Shown here: positions 1 through 5,586 of the stretch, one piece after another
How positions within the stretch are numbered: position 1 is the stretch's first letter
How the letters are laid out: each line of letters starts with the position of its first letter
DNA from: Clostridium sp. CAG:448
Lineage (GTDB): Bacteria; Bacillota; Clostridia; Oscillospirales; CAG-272
NCBI GenBank assembly: GCA_000433415.1
Contig: FR890517.1
Coordinates: 5,051-15,942 of the forward strand
Direction: 5' to 3'
DNA: 10,892 nt
Program-made: the position numbers and the translations under genes
The notes under the pieces: generated by a model
Databases searched by the model: none
What the model was told of the DNA's origin: nothing
What the model saw: only the letters and a program-made list of their open reading frames with translations

Positions 1-522
1 ACGAAGGCGGTTGATCTGGCGGATCTCCGCCTGCCGCTTGTCGTGTACCCTGCCGGTCGCGTCACTTACGCCCAGTTGCTGTAAAAACGGCTCTTTTCCG
101 GTCAGAATATGCGCTTTTTCACGGTTGTTTCCGCCGATTTCAATCCGCGGCGGGGCTTTGCGCAGTGCTTCTTCCAGCTTTTTTGCGCCGATCAACGTGC
201 TGTTGCCGGACCCGGAGCGGCGGTACTCCGCATCCCCGGCACCGGTGGACAGATTGATTTGCAGAAACCCGCCGATCAGCGCCTGCAGGGCAGCCGTGTC
301 CGAGGGATCGATATTTGCCTGCAATGCCTTGTTGTCCCGGCAGAAGGTTTCCGTATGCAGGAGCACCTGCCGGGTGCGGGGAAGGCGGATCGGGCGCGCG
401 ACCACACGCAGAATACTTTTGTCCAGCGGCTTTGAGAAGGTCACGCGGCGGAGCGTTTCGTTTTGCAGTGCTTCCCGCATCAGGGTGCACAGCAGTTCTT
501 CGGCGGATACGGATGTGTTCAT
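1..522 (-). CDS. SAM-dependent methyltransferase-type protein (N-terminal 174 residues; 3' end outside window)
   Basis: The reading frame is open for 174 codons from an ATG at 522 down to the window edge, where it is cut off. The ATG overlaps the plsY stop in an ATGA arrangement (4 bases), so translation is probably coupled. The N-terminal two thirds is an alpha/beta segment with no membrane segment or signal peptide. The last part, GKEPFLQQLGVSDATGRV followed by RQAEIRQINR, resembles the stretch that precedes the SAM-binding domain in a Firmicutes family of class I methyltransferases (often matched to Methyltransf_32), where a K/R-x-R-Q-I-N-R-F-like motif is typical. The catalytic SAM-binding motifs would lie beyond position 1 and are not visible. 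The substrate is unknown; RNA is a reasonable guess from the family only. The frame is real: codon use matches its neighbours and it is the last visible gene of the operon. The function is moderately sure. Confidence 0.72.
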   Translation of the reverse strand, partial: MNTSVSAEELLCTLMREALQNETLRRVTFSKPLDKSILRVVARPIRLPRTRQVLLHTETFCRDNKALQANIDPSDTAALQALIGGFLQINLSTGAGDAEYRRSGSGNSTLIGAKKLEEALRKAPPRIEIGGNNREKAHILTGKEPFLQQLGVSDATGRVHDKRQAEIRQINRLR

Positions 523-1433
523 TTCTTTTTCCTGCTTTTTTGGTTGGGGTCGGCATCGGCGCGGTAGAAACGGTTGGGGGTGTTGCAGTAGGCGCACACC
601 TTGCGGCCGATGGGAATGATCTCACCGCATCCTTCGCATTTGACAAAACGGTCGCGGTCCGGATCCCCGTGGACGATTTCTTCCTTTTTCTTTTTTTCGT
701 CCGCCGGCTCTTCCCCGACGGCAACTTTATTGGTTTTGCGGAAGGACACCTTGGATTCCGTTCCTTCCCGCAGACGTTTGATGTTTTCCCGGTGCATAAA
801 GACGACAAATCCCGCCATCAGGATGGACATCAGCTCCGGCATGCCCTGAATGCTGCCGTACAGAACCTTGTCCACCGAGGAAAGCACCACCGGGTACAGG
901 AGCACGCACATAACGGATGCAAGGGAAATGTATTTGGTACCGACGACGATGATGGCAAAGATGAGCAGCAGAATGCCGCAGGTGATCGGGCTGAGCATCA
1001 GAATGACAATTGCCGTGCAGGCAACGCCCTTGCCGCCGCGGAAGCGGAAAAAGACAGGGAACATGTGCCCGAACATGACAAAGAAGCCCGCGAGCGCAGC
1101 ACCCGTGTCGGCGGCAAGCAGACCGCCCAGCATCACGGCAAGCGCCGCCTTGAGAAAGTCTCCCAAAAGGGTCGCAGCAGCCATGCCCTTGCCGTAGGTG
1201 CGGAGCACGTTGGTGGTCCCGGCGTTTCCGCTGCCGAACTGCCGGATGTCCTCGTGTCTGAGCGCTTTGCCCAAAATAATTGCCGTGTTGAAGTTGCCGA
1301 GCAGATAGGGAATTATCATACAGCCAAGGATCAGCCCCAGGGTAAAGACGGTCGACATTCCGGTGCTGCCCGCTTCAAATCCCATGCGCTGTGCCAGCCA
1401 TTGCAAGCCCTTTCCGGCATAATACAGATGCAT
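519..1433 (-). CDS. plsY: Glycerol-3-phosphate acyltransferase PlsY with C-terminal zinc ribbon
   Basis: This integral membrane enzyme moves an acyl group from acyl-phosphate (made by PlsX) to glycerol-3-phosphate, the first step of phosphatidate synthesis. All three PlsY signatures are present: GSGNAGTTN at residues 67-75, GHMFPVFFRFRGGKG at 122-136, and HRENIKRLREGTES at 214-227, separated by hydrophobic helices. The protein has 304 residues, whereas PlsY is usually about 200. The excess is a roughly 25-residue N-terminal stretch and a tail of about 75 residues. The tail has a charged linker (EKKKKEE) and a CxxC-x10-CxxC zinc-ribbon motif (C266, C269, C280, C283), then a basic end. AAGGAG lies 7 bases before the ATG at 1433, so the long N-terminus is probably real; Met26 is an alternative start. 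The gene sits 11 bases after the DUF3006 gene and overlaps the next gene by 4 bases. PlsY identity is very sure; the role of the tail is unknown. Confidence 0.96.
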   Translation of the reverse strand: MHLYYAGKGLQWLAQRMGFEAGSTGMSTVFTLGLILGCMIIPYLLGNFNTAIILGKALRHEDIRQFGSGNAGTTNVLRTYGKGMAAATLLGDFLKAALAVMLGGLLAADTGAALAGFFVMFGHMFPVFFRFRGGKGVACTAIVILMLSPITCGILLLIFAIIVVGTKYISLASVMCVLLYPVVLSSVDKVLYGSIQGMPELMSILMAGFVVFMHRENIKRLREGTESKVSFRKTNKVAVGEEPADEKKKKEEIVHGDPDRDRFVKCEGCGEIIPIGRKVCAYCNTPNRFYRADADPNQKSRKKK

Positions 1434-1444
1434 ATTCTATCTCC

Positions 1445-1702
1445 TTACGATTTGCCAAACAGACGTTTGAGCCGTGCTTTTGCCTCTTCCTTGCGCCGCG
1501 CAGTCTCCTCCGGCATGGGCAGGATGTCAGTGAGAGTATCCCCGCACACCACAGCGGAGAAAACGTCCGCCGGCTGCAGGGCGGGGAGCGTACCCGGTTC
1601 CAATGTGAAAACCTGTTCGTCCCGGTCGCGGATGCAGATCAGGTATCCTTCCTCAATCCGGTCAACGGCAAAGGTTTCGCGACTTTCCTGTTTTGTATGC
1701 AT
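1445..1702 (-). CDS. DUF3006 family small protein
   Basis: This is an 85-residue soluble protein with no signal peptide. Residues 11-20 (FAVDRIEEGY) and the pattern that follows, a short beta-rich segment with acidic turns (CIRDRDEQVFTLEPGTLP) and then an ADVFSAV segment, match the DUF3006 family. The C-terminal third (residues 66-85, PEETARRKEEAKARLKRLFG) is a charged amphipathic helix that is also typical of the family. The family has no established function. The start lies 2 bases after the TGA of the upstream peptidase gene. The bases before the ATG carry no convincing Shine-Dalgarno sequence, so translation probably depends on ribosomes finishing the peptidase gene. It lies between a peptidase gene and plsY in the same transcript, and no partner can be inferred beyond that. 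Confidence 0.85.
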   Translation of the reverse strand: MHTKQESRETFAVDRIEEGYLICIRDRDEQVFTLEPGTLPALQPADVFSAVVCGDTLTDILPMPEETARRKEEAKARLKRLFGKS

Positions 1703-1704
1703 AC

Positions 1705-2787
1705 TCAGAACAGTTCAATCAGATCCTTGGGCGAATGGGTCAGGTCTTCCACCGTACCGTCTGCATGCACATAGATCATGTCCTCAATCCGGCAGCCGTA
1801 CTTGCCTGCCAGATAAATGCCCGGCTCGACGGTGACGACATGCCCGACTTCCAGTACCTGATCGGCAGGGGCGGCGGGGGAGAACCGGGGGGATTCGTGA
1901 ATGTACATCCCGACGCCGTGTCCCAGCCCATGCCCGAAACAGCCGGCGTAACCTGCGCCGTCGATCAGATCGCGGGCAATCCGGTCTACCTGACGGCAGT
2001 TGATGCCCACGTGCAGTGCCTCGATGGCGGCGGTCTGTGCGTTGCGCACGGTCTGATAGAGCTTTTTCATTTCCGTGTCCGCTTTGCCCAGCACCACGGT
2101 GCGGGTCATGTCGGAATCGTAGCCGTCAAAACGCGCGCCGAAATCCATGGTGAAAAAGCCTTTTTCCAGTCTGACATTGCGCGGAACGCCGTGCGGGCGG
2201 GAGGAATTGGTGCCGGAAACCGCAATGGTGTCGAAAGCGACGCCCTCGGAACCGAGACTGCGCATATGGAATTCCATTTCCAGAGCGACTTCCAGTTCGG
2301 TCATTTCCGGCTTGATGAAGGTGAGAATGTAGGAGAAGGTCTCGTCCGTGATTGCCTGTGCCTTGCGGATACGGGCGATTTCTTCTTCGTCCTTATACAG
2401 GCGCAGGGAAACCAGCAGTGCGGAGCCGCCTTTTTGCAGATTGCATCCGGGCAGAGCGTCGCGGAAGGTTTCGTACAGTCCGTAGGTCATCTCTTCCTCT
2501 TCAAAGAGAACCGTTTTTGCGTTGTTTGTCCGCAGGCGGGAGGCGATTTCCGCCAACATGCCGCCTTTTGGGGCGAGCACTTCAAATTCCGCGCTGTTGA
2601 CGTGTGCGTTTGCCGCTTCGATATAGCGGAAATCGGTCAGCAGATAGGACTTGTCCGGCGTGACCAGGATATAACCGTCGTCATAGTTGAAATCGGACAG
2701 ATAGCGCTGTCCTACTTTGGAAGATACGATCAGTGCGTCGGCGCCTGCCTGACGGAGCCGTTCTTTACATGCCTCAAGATGTGTCAT
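1705..2787 (-). CDS. Xaa-Pro aminopeptidase-type M24B metallopeptidase
   Basis: This cytosolic dinuclear-metal peptidase (PepP/PepQ/YqhT class) is expected to release the residue before proline from peptides. The creatinase-like N-terminal domain spans about residues 1-130 and the pita-bread catalytic domain about 135-355. All five predicted metal ligands are present: D215 and D226 in TMDFGARFDGYDSDMTRT, H290 in GHGLGHGVG, E321 in VTVEPGIY and E335 in CRIEDM. H199 (SRPHG) and H297 match the conserved catalytic histidines. The length of 360 residues is normal for the YqhT-like branch. The ATG at 2787 overlaps the upstream TGA by 4 bases (ATGA), with an AAGGA about 9-10 bases before it. In many Firmicutes the yqhT gene stands next to efp; here it is followed by DUF3006 and plsY instead. 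Whether it acts on Xaa-Pro dipeptides or on longer peptides cannot be read from the sequence. Confidence 0.95.
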   Translation of the reverse strand: MTHLEACKERLRQAGADALIVSSKVGQRYLSDFNYDDGYILVTPDKSYLLTDFRYIEAANAHVNSAEFEVLAPKGGMLAEIASRLRTNNAKTVLFEEEEMTYGLYETFRDALPGCNLQKGGSALLVSLRLYKDEEEIARIRKAQAITDETFSYILTFIKPEMTELEVALEMEFHMRSLGSEGVAFDTIAVSGTNSSRPHGVPRNVRLEKGFFTMDFGARFDGYDSDMTRTVVLGKADTEMKKLYQTVRNAQTAAIEALHVGINCRQVDRIARDLIDGAGYAGCFGHGLGHGVGMYIHESPRFSPAAPADQVLEVGHVVTVEPGIYLAGKYGCRIEDMIYVHADGTVEDLTHSPKDLIELF

Positions 2788-3671
2788 TGTAAGGATCCTT
2801 CTTTCTGTATGTTCAGTTTGGTATAATATTGTTTCATTGCCAGCGCATCCTCGGGCATGGTGCCGTCGGATTCGCAGATGATGCGGGGGGTCAGCCCGTC
2901 GGAGACGATTGCCTCCATCAGCGGTTCAAAGGTGGGGCCGTATTCCGTGTCCGCAAAGGTCAGATGCTTCTTTTCTCCCGCCGCGGTGAATTGGATTTTG
3001 GAAAAATGGCAGTGCAGGTTGCGTGCCACCGCGTCCCCCAGCGCCTCACCGATGGCTGTGAAAACCGCGCGGTAGCTGTCCGCGTCCGGGAACAGTCCGC
3101 CGCCGACCCGGGCATTCATGTGTCCGAAGTCGATCACCGGTACAAAGCGGCGGTCAACGCGGCACTGACGGATGACTTCTTCCAGGGTGCCGAGCTGATT
3201 GACCTTGCCCATGGTTTCGATGCCGAGCCGGATGCCGGTGCGGTCTGCTTCGTCGCCCAGCACGTCAATCACGCGTGCGAGGGTGTCGCAGGAGAGCGCC
3301 ATTGCCTCCTCCCGGGAGATCTTTCCTGCACTGCCGCTGTGGATGACGATGGTATCTGCACCGAGCAGTTCCGCTGCCCACAGGGATTTGCGGATATATT
3401 CCACGCTTTTCTGCCGTTTTTCTTCCTCAACGCTGGACAGGGAGATGAAGTAGGGGGTATGCAGGGACATGAGAATCCCGTTTTTGCGCGCTTCCTCCCC
3501 GATCTTGCGCAGGGTGTCCTCCGAGGCGTTTACCCCTTGTCCCGCTTCGTATTCGTAGGCATCCAAGCCCTTTTCTTTCAGCCAGGACGGCATTTGCAGG
3601 GTGCTTTTTCCGCCTTCCGCGAGAAACCATTTACCGTTGCCGCCCGGTCCGAAGGTTGCTTTCCGTTCCAT
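2784..3671 (-). CDS. Endonuclease IV-like TIM-barrel protein (AP endonuclease 2 superfamily)
   Basis: This is a 295-residue cytosolic TIM-barrel protein of the endonuclease IV/xylose isomerase-like superfamily. It starts with the family's FGPGGNG segment (residues 7-13). Most of the trinuclear zinc ligands of endonuclease IV have counterparts: H71 (SLHTPYF), H111 (VIHSGSAG), E152 (GIETMG), D181 and H184 (DFGHMNA), H222 (LHCHFSKIQ), H236 and E267 (CESDG). The aspartate of the D-x-H pair in true endonuclease IV appears to be lysine (K234-K-H236). That makes classic AP-site nuclease activity uncertain. A sugar-phosphate isomerase or DNA-repair role are both possible. GAGG lies 7 bases before the ATG at 3671, and yqeG ends 4 bases upstream. 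It overlaps the peptidase gene by 4 bases at the other end. The superfamily is sure; the reaction is not. Confidence 0.9.
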   Translation of the reverse strand: MERKATFGPGGNGKWFLAEGGKSTLQMPSWLKEKGLDAYEYEAGQGVNASEDTLRKIGEEARKNGILMSLHTPYFISLSSVEEEKRQKSVEYIRKSLWAAELLGADTIVIHSGSAGKISREEAMALSCDTLARVIDVLGDEADRTGIRLGIETMGKVNQLGTLEEVIRQCRVDRRFVPVIDFGHMNARVGGGLFPDADSYRAVFTAIGEALGDAVARNLHCHFSKIQFTAAGEKKHLTFADTEYGPTFEPLMEAIVSDGLTPRIICESDGTMPEDALAMKQYYTKLNIQKEGSLQ

Positions 3672-3675
3672 ACTG

Positions 3676-4209
3676 TTACCTCGTTTCCGTTCCTGATATG
3701 TGGATGTTTTCCGGATGGTTGCGCCGGAAGCGGCGGATGATCGGCTTTTCGATCAGGCGTTTGCACCGGAAGAACAGTCCGCCGTCGTTTTTGATGGGCG
3801 GGACGATCAGCACGCGCATGCCCATGCGGTTGCCTGCCAGCGCGTCGGTAAGCAGTTGATCCCCGAGTATTGCCGCTTCTTTTGCGGGAATCCCCATTTC
3901 GGCAAGGGCAATGCGCAGATATTTTCTGCGCGGTTTTCCCGCATCGGGGTAGACCGGCAGTCCCAGATTCCGGTTAAACAGGTGTACCCGTTCCGGCTTG
4001 TTGTTGGAGATCAGCGCGATGCGGATGCCGGCGTCCTGCAGAGCACCGAGCCAGGCGCACAGCGCCTCGTCCGGCTCTGCCTGCGCGTAGGGTGCAAGCG
4101 TATTGTCAATGTCCGCGACCAGTGCACGGATGCCGTTTTTTTGCAGAAATTCCGGCGTTATATCCCGATAGGTCCCGAAGAGGTGATCGGGTGAGAGGAA
4201 ACGTTTCAA
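3676..4209 (-). CDS. yqeG: YqeG family HAD IIIA-type phosphatase
   Basis: This 177-residue HAD phosphatase has motif I DIDNTL (nucleophile D33, acid/base D35), motif II S68-N69 (LISNN), motif III K92 (GKPRRKY) and motif IV GDQLLTD (D117, D122). The N-terminus (KRFLSPDHLFGTYRDI) matches the characteristic YqeG start. The family is related to Gep4-type phosphatidylglycerophosphate phosphatases (PF09419), so a role in phosphatidylglycerol synthesis is plausible. Sharing an operon with plsY fits this but does not prove it. The start is a TTG at 4209; no in-frame ATG is available and the family N-terminus begins right there. The bases just before it (GGACGGGATATAGA) give only a poor Shine-Dalgarno match. 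A perfect AAGGAGG sits 31 bases further up, too far to serve this start. It is the first gene of the minus-strand operon, behind the promoter at 4248-4276. Confidence 0.93.
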   Translation of the reverse strand: MKRFLSPDHLFGTYRDITPEFLQKNGIRALVADIDNTLAPYAQAEPDEALCAWLGALQDAGIRIALISNNKPERVHLFNRNLGLPVYPDAGKPRRKYLRIALAEMGIPAKEAAILGDQLLTDALAGNRMGMRVLIVPPIKNDGGLFFRCKRLIEKPIIRRFRRNHPENIHISGTETR

Positions 4210-4240
4210 TCTATATCCCGTCCGTTCTTTTGAATTGTTT

Positions 4241-4247
4241 CCTCCTT
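4241..4247 (-). promoter_or_regulatory. Orphan perfect Shine-Dalgarno (AAGGAGG) in yqeG leader
   Basis: On the minus strand AAGGAGG directly follows the predicted -10 of the yqeG promoter. It lies 31 bases before the TTG of yqeG, so it cannot serve that start. Five bases after it is an ATT codon (4235-4233) that opens nine codons and stops at a TGA overlapping the yqeG TTG (4208-4206). ATT is a rare start codon, so this micro-ORF is only a possibility. If the promoter call is right, the AAGGAGG would sit at or before the transcript's first base and would be meaningless for translation. Confidence 0.3.
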
Positions 4248-4276
4248 ATTCTACCACAATTCTTTTCCCACTGCAA
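4248..4276 (-). promoter_or_regulatory. Sigma-A promoter of the yqeG-plsY operon
   Basis: Read on the minus strand, a TTGCAG -35 box (4276-4271) is separated by exactly 17 bases from a TAGAAT -10 box (4253-4248). TGG immediately precedes the -10, which gives an extended -10. The expected transcript start is near 4241, about 32 bases before the yqeG TTG. The core TGTGGTA is shared with the opposing promoter at 4339-4367. Confidence 0.7.
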
Positions 4277-4291
4277 GAGGGATTTTTTGAA

Positions 4292-4314
4292 TTCTTGCCC
4301 CTTTCGGGGGAGAA
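4292..4314. repeat. Imperfect inverted repeat between the divergent promoters
   Basis: TTCT-TG-CCCC-TTTC-GGGG-G-AGAA forms an interrupted palindrome: 4 plus 4 pairs around a TTTC centre, with unpaired TG and G. It lies 15 bases upstream of the yqeG -35 box and 24 bases upstream of the importer -35 box. It is outside both predicted transcripts, so a DNA-binding site is more likely than an RNA hairpin. A chance palindrome cannot be excluded. Confidence 0.35.
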
Positions 4315-4315
4315 C

Positions 4316-4334
4316 TTTGCGAAAATCACGCAAA
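4316..4334. promoter_or_regulatory. Perfect inverted repeat, candidate operator of the importer operon
   Basis: TTTGCG, seven bases (AAAATCA), then CGCAAA: both half-sites match without error. The repeat ends 4 bases before the TTGACA box of the importer promoter, the usual place for a dimeric repressor or activator to act. It does not look like a Fur or DtxR box. No regulator gene lies in the window, so the binding protein is unknown. Confidence 0.45.
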
Positions 4335-4338
4335 CGGC

Positions 4339-4367
4339 TTGACAGAAACGAAAAAATGTGGTAAGAT
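4339..4367 (+). promoter_or_regulatory. Sigma-A promoter of the importer operon
   Basis: A perfect TTGACA (4339-4344) is followed after 17 bases by TAAGAT (4362-4367). TGG directly precedes the -10, giving an extended -10. The predicted transcript start is near 4374. That leaves a leader of about 125 bases before the favoured ATG at 4501. This is the strongest promoter match in the window. Confidence 0.8.
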
Positions 4368-4373
4368 AAGCGG

Positions 4374-4500
4374 GACGGACAGAAGTCCGTAAACAGGCAG
4401 AAGCCGATCCGGAGAGATGAATAAGGATCACAATATAAATGCGGGAAGACAGTCTTTTTTGAGAAGGGACCTGTCTTCCCTTTTGACAAGGGGCGGCTTC
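4374..4500 (+). promoter_or_regulatory. Structured 5' leader of the importer operon, candidate attenuator or riboswitch
   Basis: The leader opens with a perfect 6-pair hairpin, ACGGAC-AGAA-GTCCGT (4375-4390). A GGC-AGAA-GCC element (4396-4405) and a GATCC/GGATC stem (4406-4410 with 4425-4429) follow, and then a 10-pair hairpin (4443-4480). Downstream segments can pair in mutually exclusive ways: 4464-4469 with 4477-4482, or CCCTT 4478-4482 with AAGGG 4488-4492. The last pairing would cover the Shine-Dalgarno sequence (AAGGGG, 4488-4493) of the permease gene. These choices are what a transcription or translation switch needs. I do not recognise the upstream part as a known riboswitch: it lacks the cobalamin-riboswitch core, and the ACAGGCA/AGCCG words only faintly recall the NiCo class. 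It could also be a simple leader that is bound by a protein. Confidence 0.5.
4443..4484 (+). terminator. Attenuator-like hairpin with short U-tract
   Basis: GGGAAGACAG (4443-4452) pairs perfectly with CTGTCTTCCC (4471-4480) across an 18-base loop and is followed at once by TTTT, then G. The stem is strong, but the U-tract is only four bases, so termination may be partial. It lies between the promoter and the permease start, which makes it an attenuator and not an end-of-operon terminator. Confidence 0.55.
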
Positions 4501-5586
4501 ATGAACAAAAAAACAGACTTTGGGGACAATTTGTGGCAATATCGATCCATGCGGATGAAAAAACGGGGACTGCTGTTGGCTTTTTTGCTGATTACCGTTA
4601 TTCTGACGGTGACGGACCTCTGCACGGGCGCGTCGGGCATGACACCGGTAGAACTGGTGCGGGCGCTGTTCGGCGGCGGAGCGGCGGAGCAGCGCATGAT
4701 CGTGTGGCGGATCCGGATGCCGCGGGTGCTTGCGGCGCTGGGTGCCGGATGCGGATTGGCACTTTCCGGATGTGTGATGCAGAATGTGCTCCGCAACCCG
4801 ATGGCGTCGCCCTCTACTTTGGGGGTGAGCAACGCCGCGGTGCTGGGCGCCAATGTGGCAATCATTCTGTTCGGCGCGGGATCCTTTCATTCCACGCACG
4901 GCAGTGAGCTCACCCTACAAAAGCCGGGACTGGTGACTGCCTGCGCGTTTCTGTTCGCACTCGGTGCGACGGCGCTGGTTCTTCTCCTGTCCGGCAGGCA
5001 TCGCTTCTCCGCCGAAACGGTGGTCCTTGCGGGTGTGGCGCTCGGTGCGCTTTGCAGTGCAGGAACGACGGTTTTGCAGTATATGGCGATGGACACGCAG
5101 GTGGCTGCCGCCGTGTTCTGGACCTTCGGGGATTTGGGAAGGGCAAGTTTTAAGGAAAGTCTGCTGCTCATCGGCGTATCCGGTGTCTGTTTTGTGTATT
5201 TCTTCGTGCGCGGCAGGGCATACGATGCCATGGGATGCGGGGAAGAGAGTGCGCGCAGTCTGGGGGTTCCCACCGGGCGGGTGCGTTGCTTTACCCTGTT
5301 GCTGGCGTCACTGCTGTGTGCCGTGTGCGTTTCTTTTCTGGGAATCATCGGGTTTGTGGGACTGATTGCCCCGCAGCTTGCCCGCCGCATGACGGGCGCG
5401 GGACACCGGTATCTGTTGCCGGCAACCGCACTGACGGGTGCAAGTCTGCTCTTGTTTTCCGACACGCTTTCCCGTTTGCTGCCGTTCCGGATGACGCTGC
5501 CGGTGGGCGCGGTGACCTCGCTGTTTGGCGCACCGGTGTTTCTGCTGCTTCTGTTGCGCGGCAGAAAGGAGGGGGTGCGGCGATGA
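4501..5586 (+). CDS. FecCD-family ABC transporter permease
   Basis: This membrane subunit belongs to a type II importer of the siderophore/heme/cobalamin class and forms the channel as a dimer. The 361-residue protein is almost wholly hydrophobic, with about ten helices. Family signatures are LALSG at residues 86-90 with RNPMASPSTLGVS at 98-110, the ATPase-coupling region EESARSLGVPTGR at 248-260, and GIIGFVGLIAPQLAR at 281-295. I chose the ATG at 4501 because AAGGGG stands 7 bases before it. An in-frame ATG at 4417 would add 28 polar residues, but it has only a 2-base gap from its GGAG and would place the attenuator hairpin inside the gene. ATGs at 4549 and 4555 are also possible. The gene overlaps the ATPase gene by 4 bases. 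The family is sure; the cargo cannot be read. Confidence 0.95.
   Translation: MNKKTDFGDNLWQYRSMRMKKRGLLLAFLLITVILTVTDLCTGASGMTPVELVRALFGGGAAEQRMIVWRIRMPRVLAALGAGCGLALSGCVMQNVLRNPMASPSTLGVSNAAVLGANVAIILFGAGSFHSTHGSELTLQKPGLVTACAFLFALGATALVLLLSGRHRFSAETVVLAGVALGALCSAGTTVLQYMAMDTQVAAAVFWTFGDLGRASFKESLLLIGVSGVCFVYFFVRGRAYDAMGCGEESARSLGVPTGRVRCFTLLLASLLCAVCVSFLGIIGFVGLIAPQLARRMTGAGHRYLLPATALTGASLLLFSDTLSRLLPFRMTLPVGAVTSLFGAPVFLLLLLRGRKEGVRR

Noticed and set aside
315..1835. Long plus-strand open frames across the plsY region and similar long frames elsewhere
   Set aside because: They are antisense shadows of GC-rich genes, with composition unlike protein and no ribosome sites or family motifs.
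4374..4440. A canonical cobalamin riboswitch in the importer leader
   Set aside because: The leader is too short and the conserved core (GCCACTG-type box and its partner) is absent. The importer class raised the idea, but the sequence does not support it.
4374..4440. A NiCo (czcD) riboswitch
   Set aside because: Only the ACAGGCA and AGCCG words are similar, without the intervening stem, and the known class mostly controls exporters.
4211..4489. A 92-codon minus-strand frame running through the divergent promoter region
   Set aside because: It spans both promoters and the leader hairpin, has no ribosome binding site and is not conserved-looking.
4417..4500. A longer permease start at ATG 4417 (28 extra residues)
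   Set aside because: The GGAG before it is only 2 bases away, the added residues are polar and unlike the family, and the attenuator hairpin would lie inside the gene. ATG 4501 has AAGGGG at 7 bases.
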